A stretch of 64,000 bases of DNA from Ashinkailepas kermadecensis (Eukaryota; Arthropoda; Thecostraca; Neolepadidae). Position 1 is the stretch's first letter. The number at the start of each line of letters is the position of its first letter. Below, piece by piece: positions 12,501-23,736 of the stretch. Position numbers and translations under genes: made by a program. The notes under the pieces were generated by a model. That model was not told the DNA's origin, ran no database searches, and saw only the letters and a program-made list of their open reading frames with translations. The DNA is taken from assembly GCA_034440615.1 (NCBI GenBank), contig JAOTOM010002937.1, forward strand, positions 1-64,000, in the 5' to 3' direction.

Positions 12501-12896
12501 AGTAACTGCACTACCGTCTGCAGAACTGCACTACCGACTGCGTAACTGCACTACCGACTGCGTAACTGTACTACAGACTGCATAACTGCACTACCGTATG
12601 CGTAACTGCATTACCGTCTGCGTAACTGCACCACCATCTGTGTAACTGCACTAACGACTGCGTAGCTGCACTACCGACTGCGTAACTGAACTACCGTCTG
12701 CAGAACTGCACTACCGACTGCGTAACTGCACTACCGTCTTCGTAACTGCACTATCGTCTTCGTAACTGCACTACCGACTGCGTAACTGCACTACCGACTG
12801 AGCAACTGCACTACCGACTGCGTAAATGCACTACCGTCTGCGTAACTGCACTACCGACTGCGTAAATGCACTATCGTCTGCGTAACTGCACTATCA
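12501..12896 (+). repeat. 20-bp minisatellite, about 20 units
   Basis: The unit is approximately CTGCACTACCGACTGCGTAA, with a recurrent A/T variant (CCGACTG versus CCGTCTG). Variant units are intermixed rather than blocked, as expected from unequal exchange or gene conversion. Confidence 0.95.
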
Positions 12897-14618
12897 GCTT
12901 TGCAAATAAACCGTCTGCCAGGCATGGAGTTGCATTGAAATTGGTGCAGTCGAAGGCGCTCAGAATTATTTCAGGTTGTGTAAAGGTTCCACGGGGTATA
13001 TCGTAGAGAGGCGTGCCGCACATTAAATTCTGATGATCGGAGCAGAGCCAAATGTCCAGACAAAAGTTGTCGGACATTTTGTATTGAATGGTTTGCACTT
13101 GAGCGAAGCACTAAAAGATGGGCGTAGTCTTGTATAGAGCACATCTTGTGAGAAACAGATTCCGAGCGATGCATGTGTGAAGAGGAATCCCAGTCTATGT
13201 TTACAGAAACTTAACAATTAGTCTCGGCACTTATACCATTCTACATGCTTGCGGGTCGACCATTTCACGTCAATGCCTGGCTTGAACGTACTCCCAAAGG
13301 TTCCTGAATTCAACATGGGTCCATGTAGAGACATTACTGCGTGCATTTTACTCCCCATCGATATCTTATCCGTTTCCCAATTTTCACGCCTGAAGTCTTA
13401 AATACGATGTACGTGTGGAATCCTAAGAGTTAGGTGATCATAGAAAACATTTCGCTTAGCCAGCTAAATCTTATATTTGCGCACAACAGGATAACATTTT
13501 CGGCCGCAGCGTTCTTTTCCGGGCTTGTACTTAATTGTGGTGGTCTCGACTAAAACTGGTATTCTTCTAAAGCACGGTGGCTTGAAACTCGACTGGACTC
13601 GATTCGTGACTCCAAATGAAAATAAATTATGCACATGTTCAGCAATTATGCACTTGGTGAGTTAAAATACATGTCGTGAAAGGCTTCGATAACCGCACGG
13701 ATTTTCCTTATCTCTTTATAGTTTTCGCAACGTGAATAATGCTTACTATGGTAGAATATGTCGCCATAGTTGAATAATGTTGTGTATTTTCAGTTCTGAT
13801 TGCAAGATGACGTTCACATAAAAATAAAATAGCTGACAGGATATGACATTCCACGCATGTGTTAGCAAGTGCCACCAGATGCCAAAATAATTCCGGCATG
13901 GTTATCCTGACTAACACTGTAACATCCGTCTTCACCGCTCCGGATCCAAGGATCTTGCAAAAATGCATAAACAAACTTAAAGTCACGCAGTTCCCGCCGA
14001 AGTTTACCAGATCTTGCGGAGTGGCCATGGTTCGCATCTCCACATCCGCCTCGGTATTACGCTTTGGGTGACCTCCGAAACATCTTGATTTGTATCAGGC
14101 TGTCGGTTTGTATTATATTTGTGCATACTTGAGAGCTCAGTGGATATGTCATGTCTGTGCATAGGCTAGTTGCAAACAGCATCGTGCCCCAAATTATTTC
14201 GGTAGCAAACGCGCTATGTGTGTCGCTACTATCGTGTACGCATCACTGTTATCTACTCAGTAGATACGACATTCGGATACGTCACAATTGGTGTTGACGG
14301 CACGGGTAATCCTACCGTTGCAGCGAATTGCCACGACTGCTGCATTACCGACTGACGACAGTCGTCAGCTGGTCCGCCGCGTGTTCAGTCGGCTCGACGA
14401 CACACACCGCTGGTCGTTCTTCCTTCCTGACTGGACGGCTGCGACAGGCCGCGTTATGATCGGATCAGCGGCGGGACGCGCGTGCCGATCGTCACGTGAC
14501 TGACATCAGGGTCCGGCCGGACCGACTAGACAGCCGGACGGCAGCCAGTCCGCAGCACACGCACGCGACACCAAACTCCACTGAGACTCGCATCGGGCGG
14601 TCGGCAGAAGTCACGCGG
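12897..14618. other. no gene recognised; CpG-rich right end with palindromes
   Basis: No coding domain. The right end (14,280-14,600) is CpG-rich and holds two perfect palindromes: CTGACGACAGTCGTCAG at 14,352-14,368 and GGTCCGGCCGGACC at 14,510-14,523. It could be an unmethylated or regulatory segment next to the minisatellite, but nothing proves this. Confidence 0.45.
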
Positions 14619-15560
14619 AGAGGCCGCGTGCGCCGGGTCAACACGGCAGAGGCCATGCAGAGAGGCCGCGTGCGCCGTGTCAACACGGCAGAGGCCATGC
14701 AGAGAGGCCGCGTGCGCCGGGTCAACACGGCAGAGGCCATGCAGAGAAGGCCGCGTGCGCCGTGTCAACACGGCAGAGGCCATGCAGAGAGGCCGCGTGG
14801 GCCGGGTCAACACGGCAGAGGCCATGCAGAGAGGCCGCGTGCGCCGGGTCAACACGGCAGAGGCCATGCAGAGAGGCCGCGTGCGCCGGGTCAACACGGC
14901 AGAGGCCATGCAGAGAGGCCGCGTGCGCCGGGTCAACACGGCAGAGGCCATGCAGAGAGGCCGCGTGCGCCGGGTCAACACGGCAGAGGCCATGCAGAGA
15001 GGCCGCGTGGGCCGGGTCAACACGGCAGAGGCCATGCAGAGAGGCCGCGTGCGCCGAGGAAACACGGCAGAGGCCAGGCAGAGAGGCCGCGTGGGCCGGG
15101 TCAACACGGCAGAGGCCATGCAGAGAGGCCGCGTGGGCCGGGTCAACACGGCAGAGGCCATGCAGAGAGGCCGCGTGGGCCGGGTCAACACGGCAGAGGC
15201 CATGCAGAGAGGCCGCGTGCGCCGGGTCAACACGGCAGAGGCCATGCAGAGAGGCCGCGTGCGCCGAGGAAACACGGCAGAGGCCAGGCAGAGAGGCCGC
15301 GTGGGCCGGGTCAACACGGCAGAGGCCATGCAGAGAGGCCGCGTGCGCCGAGGAAACACGGCAGAGGCCAGGCAGAGAGGCCGCGTGCGCCGGGTCAACA
15401 CGGCAGAGGCCATGCAGAGAGTCCGCGTGCGCCGAGTTAACACGGCAGAGGTCATACAGAAACACGGCAGAGGTCAGAAACACGGCAGAGGTCATACCAA
15501 GAGGCCGCGTGCACCGAGGAAACACGGCAGAGGTTGAGCAGAGAGGCCGCGTGCGCCGAG
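14619..15560 (+). repeat. 42-bp GC-rich minisatellite, left part
   Basis: About 20 units of 42 bp plus a degraded tail. Each unit carries AGAGGCCGCGTG, a variable GGTCAACACGG or GAGGAAACACGG, and CAGAGGCCATGCAG. Because 42 is divisible by three and the unit lacks stops, several frames on both strands stay open for 285-315 codons; one reads as repeats of RGRVRRVNTAEAMQ. I treat these as non-coding. One unit near 14,744 has an extra A that shifts the frame. The array resumes at 17,015 after an inserted transposon. Confidence 0.95.
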
Positions 15561-17014
15561 TTAACACGCGCCCTGGAGGGCCTCTGAAAATGACGCGCAC
15601 TGAAGGGGGGGCGGATTCCGCCCCCCCCCCCTCCTAAGATATCGGCTCCTATTAAAGCTGGACTAACGAAATTCGCGCAGGGGGGGCGTACGACCCCCCC
15701 CCCCCTGGCGATTCGAAACCGTGCATGTTACGAAAACTAACTAAATACGAAAGTGATAGATTTGGCCGAGATCTCGCGGTTGGAATTCAGTATGACCTTC
15801 TAAAGTCAATGGTTGACCTTCCAGATCAGATCAAAGGTCTAAAATTGATTTTTGGGGGTATTTTCCGAAGAAAATCGTCAGTTATATCGAAACTACTGTC
15901 TAAATATGCACGACATGGCCGGAAACATGTTTATTGGGACCTTGCGAACATAACGACATGTGACACGATGTGATCGGACCAATATGTCATGCACCAAATG
16001 AGGTCAAAGCCGTGACCCCAAATATCCAACTTTTTTAAGAGTGGTTCCAATTTCGAAGTTTAAAGTTCCTCAGGGTAAAAATGGACGCTGAATTCGAATT
16101 CAGCACGAAAAATTACTGTAGGTCAGCTAAAAAAGGTCGATAGGTCAAACGAGGTCAACCGAGGTCACCGATTTTTTGAACATTATTTTTCCAATGGGAA
16201 CCCATCTGGGCATTGCAAAATTGCATTGCAACACACATAATACCAGTCGATGTAGGCAACAATGTCATGTTTAGGTGCGATAATCACGTATTTGTTGAAA
16301 ACTGCTCGGAGGTGCTCCCTTTTATGACCTCATAACTCTGTGACCTGACATGCCCTCCCCAAAAAAATTCACCAAAAGTCGTCAAAAGGTTGCCCCAGAG
16401 GGCATTGAAAATCTCAGAGCGATCCGTTCATCAGTTTGGAAGGAATATACAAAAAACCTTAGGGGGGGTTGCACCCCCTCCCCTATTCGGGCGAGGGTTA
16501 ATAAAGTACGGAAACGCTTAGGTACACAATGACAAATAGTAGTTTTCAGGATGTGTAGGGAGTAACATACAAAGCGACATCAATCGCATGACAGTCATTT
16601 GCATTTATGACAACATTCCAGTTGACCAAGTTTGGTTCCATTAACCTGTCATGAACTTGACCTGACTTGACCTCGGTGACCTAACATGACCTTTAAACTA
16701 CATAGCATAACAATATACATTTAAAAAAAAGTCGTTAGTGTTGCCAAGAACACTTCCCTTTTGCCAATATACGGGAAGTGCATCAGCGCCGATTTTTGTG
16801 GTCTGGCGCTACGAATTTGTTTGATTTTAACGACCTCTAACTCGAACAATTTTCGGCTGATTTCCGTTTTTCTTGCTTTAAACGACGTGGCGGTCATTTC
16901 TAAGCAGGTACGCAAAAACTAGCGTATATCGACAGATAAAATATGGAGTTATGTACGAAAAACCTGAGGGCTGGGCGGATTTCGCCCCCCCCCCCTCTCC
17001 AGTGCGCGTGTTAA
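15561..17014 (+). mobile_element. TTAA-target DNA transposon, copy 1 (about 1.45 kb, divergent centre)
   Basis: Bounded by TTAA at 15,561-15,564 and 17,011-17,014. The ends are CACGCGCCCTGG at the left and CAGTGCGCGTG at the right (inward CACGCGCACTGGAGG). The left end repeats its terminal motif about 30 bp further in (ACGCGCACTG). The first ~140 bp and last ~500 bp match copies 2 and 3; the centre (about 15,700-16,490) differs. It carries a 16-bp palindrome CTGAATTCGAATTCAG at 16,088-16,103. No transposase is visible. Insertion split the 42-bp minisatellite. TTAA duplication points to piggyBac- or Kolobok-type transposition; the CACGCGC end does not decide between them. Confidence 0.85.
16658..16692 (-). 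promoter_or_regulatory. cluster of four AGGTCA half-sites in transposon copy 1
   Basis: Plus strand shows TGACCT four times with spacers of 4, 3 and 4 bp (starts 16,658, 16,668, 16,677, 16,687). These are direct repeats of the nuclear-receptor half-site AGGTCA on the minus strand (DR4-DR3-DR4). The motif match is direct; receptor binding is only a possibility. Confidence 0.45.
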
Positions 17015-17065
17015 CACGGCAGTGGTTGAGCAGAAGCCGCGTGCGCCGAGTCAACACGGCAGGGC
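17015..17065 (+). repeat. 42-bp minisatellite, right remnant
   Basis: CACGGCAGTGGTTGAGCAGA followed by GCCGCGTGCGCCGAGTCAAC continues the array interrupted by transposon copy 1. The unit variant just left of the insertion (CGCCGAGTTAACACGGCAG near 15,430) contains TTAA and serves as the empty site. Confidence 0.85.
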
Positions 17066-18227
17066 GCGGCCGCCAAGTCTGGACGAGAAGGAAAGGCTGG
17101 TGGTCGGGATTTTGTGCACTGGCGGCCGGTCAAGATGTGGCTTGTGCGTGCTTCAGTGGCCACATCTCGACAGAGAGTCCACAAGGAAGTGGTGTTGAGT
17201 ATGATGACGTAATTATTTCACAGCTGGGTGTAAATTTTCTCCTGAAAATTAATGGGTTTCAGTTTCTGTGAGTAAAAGTGTTATGACCCCAATGCTGCGG
17301 ATAACGCTCGTGAACGTCCGCTCATCGCACAGAACTCGGCGAAACATGCCGAGTCCAATTCAGGCAATAACTTGTTTTATTGGTCGGCTGATTGAGTAAA
17401 AAAGTTTGCCACGGCTGGTCGGAAATTAACTTCGACCGCGTTGAAACATAATGGACAATCATGCACCGAAGACTCCCCTAACATGCATCTGCCTTGTTGG
17501 GGATTACAATTTGGCTATCATTTACCGTGTCAGTGCCGCAAAATTGAGCCAACATAACTTAATGCGTGTAGAAACATTGACAGTAATAAAGAGAGAACTT
17601 TGATGACAACCGATGTGAAACATGACAGCGCCGGTAAAAAACGGACGTGAACACAAATAACACGGCTGAACGCAAACGGTTTCATGCTATTTAATATAAT
17701 ATGCATGGTATGACATGGATGGCATATTCCTCAATCCCGTTCTGTAGATAATTGTTATCAAACAATTATCAGCTTGCCGCCAGGATCTGTTTGTCAGCAT
17801 TTCCCTGACTGCAGGAACAAGACTTTGAGGCAATTAGTAATCGTTAACTTGTGTGGTAGCGTGGAAAATCATACAATGGTATCTGTAATATACTAGAATA
17901 TCCCTACATCAGTATTCACTTCGGCGTTTTTAATTGTCTTATTCTATTTTCACATCAATTCTAATTTAATGTATCACGTGAATATAAGGTAGTGGTGGAA
18001 GACATATAATAAATATGGAGTATTTCGAATGGAGCATTCTCGTGTGCCCAGTGCTGAGGTGCTAAGGTACTAAGACTAAGGTGCTAAGGTTCAATATATC
18101 CAAGCCTGAAAGTGATTCGAGATTTCCCAAAAATGAGCTGAAATTCTTTGAATAATCAGTGTCTTTAGCCTAAGTTGATGTTCCATTACATCAGCAATCA
18201 ACATTTTTTTCCTGGTTGATCTTGGTG
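17066..18227. other. no gene recognised
   Basis: A+T-rich sequence between two transposon copies. No frame longer than about 80 codons, no repeat or RNA seen. Confidence 0.5.
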
Positions 18228-18638
18228 TTAACACGCGCCCTGGAGTGCCTCTGAAAATTACGCGCACTGGAGGGGGGGGCGGATTCCGCCCCCCCTCTAA
18301 GATCTCGGCTCCTAGTAAAGCTGGAGGAACTAAATTCGCAGGGGCGATGGGTACGGTAGTGAACTCTATTGTGTGCAAATTTGATGACCTTAGGTCAATA
18401 TCTTCAAGGTCAAATGAGGTCAAATTTGCAAACTTTTCTGGTTTTGCGTGGATTGGCTTGTCATCGTTATGGATCGCTGTGATTGTGTTTAAATGCTCCA
18501 AAATGGGCATCAATGAAGTTTTAGACATTACTAATGATGCAATGCAGATGCTAGACCCAACATTTGACCTAAGATCACCTATATAGCACCACTTTATCAG
18601 GTCAGTTACCTGTTCCAGTTACCGGAACCGGGCCGCCC

Positions 18639-18669
18639 GCCCGACTGCTCCGTCGGGCAGCTCGGAGCA
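18639..18669 (+). other. potential H-type pseudoknot in transposon copy 2
   Basis: Stem 1 is GCCCGAC (18,639-18,645) with GTCGGGC (18,652-18,658). Its six-base loop TGCTCC can pair with GGAGCA at 18,664-18,669. Copy 3 has the same 31 bases. Folding is inferred; in DNA it could equally be a pair of alternative cruciform arms. Confidence 0.45.
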
Positions 18670-18809
18670 ATCGGTTTCGTGAAGAAAGGAGTGAAGTACA
18701 TGAATAAAGTATGGAAACGCAATGACAAACAGTACAAATGACAAACAGTAGTGCATTTATGACAACATTCCAGTTGATCAAGTTTGGTTCCATTAACCTG
18801 TCATGAACT

Positions 18810-18844
18810 TGACCTGACTTGACCTCGGTGACCGAACATGACCT
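18810..18844 (-). promoter_or_regulatory. AGGTCA half-site cluster in transposon copy 2
   Basis: Same DR4-DR3-DR4 arrangement as in copy 1; the third half-site is TGACCG here. Starts are 18,810, 18,820, 18,829 and 18,839. Confidence 0.4.
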
Positions 18845-19156
18845 TGAAACTATATAGCATATCAATATACATCAAACAAGTCGCTAGTGTTGCCAAGAAC
18901 ACTTCCATTTTGCGAATATACGGGAAGCGCATCAGCGCCGATTTTTGTGGTCTGGCGCTATAATTTTTTTTACTTTAACGGCCCCTAACTTGACAAATAT
19001 TCGGCCGATTTCCATTTTTGCTTTAAACAACGTGCCGTTCATTTCTAAGCAGGTACGCAGAAAATTGCGTATATCGACCGTTAAAATCTGCAGTTATTTA
19101 CGAAAAACCGGAGGGGTGGGCGGATTTCGCTCCCCCCCCTCCAGTGCGCGTGTTAA

Positions 19157-19524
19157 TTGATCTTTGGCTGCCATCTGTTTCTCCAACAAGAACATGTTGA
19201 TTTGTATTTTATTTTGTGCTTTTCTAAAGTTGTCCTAAATACTTAGTTAAATTATTATCAATTTTCATAGGAATGACCAATGAAACAGACAGTGGAGAAC
19301 AAGATCAAGTCACGACACAGCTGCCATTTCAGTCATCCAGTCCTGAAGGACCATCAGTGCATGCTAATCAGACGAGCTGTACTGAATCCGACTGTGGTGT
19401 TGGAGAGGGTTAGATATTGTATGACGTAGCTCATTGGCCCGAAGCCCCCACTAGCGTGCTGCGACTTGTGTGATGTGTACTAAGTTGTACTGCACCTCAC
19501 TATGTTGTCGAGCCATGCTTGTAG
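19157..19524. other. no gene recognised
   Basis: Unique-looking spacer between transposon copy 2 and the 53-bp array. No coding or RNA signal. Confidence 0.5.
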
Positions 19525-20630
19525 ATGTTTATTGACGTCTCATCGGTTCGCCACTCCCCCACCAGTGTACTGTACTGTGGTTTATTGACGTCTCATCGGT
19601 TCGCCACTCCCCCACCAGTGTACTGTACTGTGGTTTATTGACGTCTCATCGGTTCGCCACTCCCCCACCAGTGTACTGTACTGTGGTTTATTGACGTCTC
19701 ATCGGTTCGCAACTCCCCCCCCCAGTGTACTGTACTGTGGTTTATTGACGTCTCATCGGTTCGCCACTCCCCCACCAGTGTACTGTACTGTGGTTTATTG
19801 ACGTCTCATCGGTTCGCCACTCCCCCACCAGTGTACTGTACTGTGGTTTATTGACGTCTCATCGGTTCGCCACTCCCCCACCAGTGTACTGTACTGTGGT
19901 TTATTGACGTCTCATCGGTTCGCCACTCCCCCACCAGTGTACTGTACTGTGGTTTATTGACGTCTCATCGGTTCGCCACTCCCCCACCAGTGTACTGTAC
20001 TGTGGTTTATTGACGTCTCATCGGTTCGCCACTCCCCCACCAGTGTACTGTACTGTGGTTTATTGACGTCTCGTCGGTTCGCCACTCCCCCACCAGTGTA
20101 CTGTACTGTGGTTTATTGACGTCTCGTCGGTTCGCCACTCCCCCACCAGTGTACTGTACTGTGGTTTATTGACGTCTCTCGTTCGCCACTCCCCCCCAGT
20201 GTTCTTTAGTTTGTTTTTTTGACGTCTCATCGGTTCGCCACTCCCCCACCAGTGTACTGTACTGTGGTTTATTCACGTCTCATCGGTTCGCCACTCCCCC
20301 ACCAGTGTACTGTACTGTGGTTTATTCACGTCTCATCGGTTCGCCACTCCCCCACCAGTGTACTGTACTGTGGTTTATTGACGTCTCATCGGTTCGCCAC
20401 TCCCCCACCAGTGTACTGTACTGTGGTTTATTGACGTCTCATCGGTTCGCCACTCCCCCACCAGTGTACTGTACTGTGGTTTATTCACGTCTCATCGGTT
20501 CGCCACTCCCCCACCAGTGTTCTGTACTGTGGTTTATTGACGTCTCATCGGTTCGCCACTCCCCCACCAGTGTACTGTACTGTGGTTTATTGACGTCTCG
20601 TCGGTTCGCCACTCCCCCACCAGTGTTCTG
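19525..20630 (+). repeat. 53-bp minisatellite, about 21 units
   Basis: The unit runs through TACTGTACTGTGGTTTATTG, ACGTCTCATCGGTTCGCC and ACTCCCCCACCAGTG. Most units are nearly identical. Variants include GACGTC versus CACGTC after TTATT and CATCGG versus CGTCGG. Because 53 is not divisible by three, the 118-codon frames through it cycle through all phases and are not coding. Confidence 0.95.
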
Positions 20631-21186
20631 TGGCTTCTGTGGGGTGAGCGAATTGTACTGAGCCCGGCTTTGTTGTTAGCGTGTGCTTGTATAGATTTTA
20701 TTCCTGGTTCACTCGTTGGTGATTCGCACAGTTGGTACGAAGTGTTGCCAAATTGGTGGCATTTCGTATTCCAGCTTCATATGCTGTTGTTATATGCAGT
20801 TTTCACCATGCATCTACTTCGAACATGAAGTCATTGCCATCAGCTGTGCATTGAGGCTGGTTTGCTGAAACGTGTGCTTAGTTATGGGTATCATATCTAG
20901 AACAAAAATTACATCGATCATGTGTGCAATCAATCTGAATGTGGGGAGTTTGAAGGGCTCGGAATAGTACATTCCTGCCTTTGCTTGGGACCATCTGGCA
21001 TGCATGACAAAATGCGGCATTGCTTAAAAATAATGGAGGAAAAATCGTGCCTTTGGAGTTTGGTAGGGGACAGTGCAGACGTTTTTTTCACCTCTGTCGA
21101 CACGGCCGCCCGGGAAGCCCCTCCTAGGCATTATGGGGCCAGTTGCCAACTGAATGCCAGCAGGGGGCTAAATGCGAGCTCGTGAA
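20631..21186. other. no gene recognised
   Basis: No domain-bearing frame, repeat or RNA seen. Confidence 0.5.
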
Positions 21187-21263
21187 GTGGCTCAAACCCT
21201 GTCTTGCCAAAACAGGGGAGAACAATACAAACCAACACTCTACCCAACTGAGCTACCGAGTCG
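21187..21263 (-). tRNA. degenerate tRNA-like sequence (pseudo-tRNA or SINE head)
   Basis: On the minus strand an excellent A box (TAGCTCAGTTGG, 21,244-21,255) is followed about 45 bases later by a B-box-like GGGTTTGAGCC (21,189-21,199). A good hairpin CCCTGT/ACAGGG lies between them. The acceptor and T stems do not close and the anticodon stem is poor, so a functional tRNA is unlikely. Confidence 0.4.
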
Positions 21264-23736
21264 AAACGTGGCCTGCATGTTATCAGACAGAAACAGCAAG
21301 AAGATAACGGATTGCATGCATTCAGTCCATTAGTTCGCTTTGTGTTAATTGCAATGTGTCGTTCCGTGTAACCTGCGCGCTCCCGGGCCGACCGACTGCG
21401 TGGCTGGCGTCATTTCGATGGGAGGGTGCCGCGCTGAAAAATAACACTAATGCGACACAAGCTGAGCGTGAGGCCGTGAGACGTAACCATGACACAGCAT
21501 GACATCTATTCTAATTCTACAACTCGACAAAGTGCATTTACGTTTGAGATGCGATTTTCATATTGGGCACACGATCTCAAGTTATTGCAATATCGTGGCA
21601 AATTTCGGCTGAGGAAAATATTTCCGTAGACATATGAAAAAAAATTAATATCAGCACCGGACAAAGGGGACGGAGTGAGCTGTGGTATTGGCCTCATAAT
21701 TATTAATGATACGTCACAAACAGCCCGAGATATTGTGATTAAATTGTGTGACTATTGCAACTTGAAAAGTGCATCGTATGCAAATGAGTTTTAAAATATG
21801 TTAGCAAACATAGGAACCGCGACGTGCGAAGGGGTGTCGGGGTGCAAAGGGGTGTCGTTGCGCGACGGCGCGGCGTGCCTGCGTTACCCCGCACCCAGGC
21901 GTCGGCCCCTTACGATATCGTTAGGTTTATTGCACATGGTAATGCTCGTTAATGCGTTTTTACGACGTTCGCTTGGGTGGCACTACAATATACCTCTCTT
22001 GACTCCCACTGACCCTCGGCGACAAGGCGAATTTTATTTCAGTCTATGTTCCCCAGGAAGCAGAATGGCCCGAATGACTGAAAATTGATTGTTGGATGTA
22101 ACATTTTTTCCAAACGGATTCCAAGATTTTAGCTAGTGCTATTGCGCGCATGGTTCTGTGCAAAATATTATACTTTGATGGTAAATCCGCGGTCAATGAA
22201 GCTCGTGGGCCAATGATATTACGTGTAATTGATCTTCTCCGGAAAATCTCGTCACGTAATATACCAATCGTTCGACATATAGTAGTTATTTTCAGACCGA
22301 CATCCATGGTTTTGTGCTACCATTTTAGACAATGCATACATATTTCAATATTGGGAATGCAGTTTCGTAATTGTGTGCTGACAGACGTGGAAACCACCAC
22401 GAAAACCACGAAATTATCAGAATTATACTTATTGCCCGATTTTGACCCTGATGACCTAGAGTCATCGAATTTAAACTGCGAAGGATTCAATGCAGACTTA
22501 ACGAGCCACTGACTGTCACTGAGGTTTCAGAACGCGTGAAGTGTTACGCATGTTTTATGCACTGACTAATACACTAGATGTTTCTGGCAGAGACGGATAC
22601 CAGATAAACAGGTAAACCAGCTTCCCATTTGTGTGCATATGGCGTCGCCTGTAATTTGAATCTGTCATTTGTATACAAATGACGAATGTTGCACTATAGT
22701 ACACCATTCGTCATAATATCACTTTAATTGACCTTGTCCAAAGGTGTACTTCCAATTTCGGTTATCCTGGTTGCGCCTATGCTTTCTTAATTATATCTTC
22801 ATGAGCCCACAATTGAAAGCATCATTAAATTGTCGTCGATTGGGAATAATTGGAGCCCGATGTGAGACTGTCCAACACCTAGTAAAAAATATAACACGGC
22901 TATGACAACTATATAGCATCCAGTAAAACATATATTGACATTATTTCTCCATGTTTGTCCCCCACATCCGCTGTTTTCAAACTTTCGCAGCTTTGGCTTC
23001 ATAAAAACGTAGTTAACGATGCAAGCTATCGAACGCTATTTTCTAAAGGGGAAAACTGTCCATTGGCTAGCGAGATCTCGAGGGTTGGAGGCCGAGTAAG
23101 CCCTCTATACAAGTTAGACAATAAAATGATTATGCATGCCTTACACGATAAGATTCATTTCCTACCAAATTTTGTGTTTCTCTGGTTTCAGTAGTTTCCA
23201 AGATATGAAGGTGGAGGGAATCTGCCACCCCCCCCCCCCCCTCCTCTTCGGTTCGTACTTCGCGCCATGTGATAAACCATCTTACTCACTCCCTCATTTT
23301 TGTGTAGCTTCCGATAGTGATGTAAGGTTCTCTGACTATGAATCAATGACATAAATAATATAATTCTTGAAAACGTTCGCACAATTTAAATCATTAGTTC
23401 ATACAAATATATCATGATATATTTCTAGTCGTTCTCTTCGCGAGCGACAAGCACACCGACTGAATGCATACAGCTGTAGATGGGGGAGGGAATGCCCGGC
23501 CATTGGCAGACACTGCCAGCGGCTGTGGCAGGGATCATTTGGCAGGCGCGCCATGACCATTGTGCCGATTGTCACCGTGGTGCTCGTAAAGAAAGCGCTC
23601 GCCTCCCGGATGGACGGTCACTGGAGCGTGGGGGCGACGGTCCGCCTCACAGACGCATAGTTACTTGGATATGAGGGCGACGGTCTGCTCCCGGACGTAT
23701 AGCTGCTGGGACGTGGGGTGGCCGTCCGCCGAGCCG
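21264..23736. other. no gene recognised
   Basis: Frames up to 120 codons (22,150-22,512, plus) lack any recognisable domain. A C-run at about 23,229-23,242 and a GC-rich lead-in to the next array (23,480-23,736) with GGGCGACGGTC repeated are the only notable features. Confidence 0.45.

Larger units (their letters stand above)
18228..19156 (+). mobile_element. TTAA-target DNA transposon, copy 2 (921 bp)
   Basis: Flanked by TTAA at 18,228-18,231 and 19,153-19,156. The 921-bp body matches copy 3 (922 bp) almost throughout. The ends are CACGCGC with subterminal G/C runs around GGCGGATTCCGCC, a near-perfect palindrome. It has no transposase; the opposing 113- and 145-codon frames at 18,091-18,586 also exist in copy 3 but show no known domain and partly lie outside the element. 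It is a non-autonomous family member of piggyBac/Kolobok type judged by target site only. Confidence 0.85.

Noticed and set aside
14496..15637. Long plus- and minus-strand open frames (285-315 codons) across the 42-bp array as a repetitive protein gene
   Set aside because: All follow from a stop-free 42-bp unit; they overlap on both strands, and the transposon insertion and the frame switch near 14,744 are tolerated with no sign of frame constraint.
20219..20661. 118-codon frame in the 53-bp array as a gene
   Set aside because: The unit length is not a multiple of three, so the frame merely cycles through phases of a stop-poor repeat.
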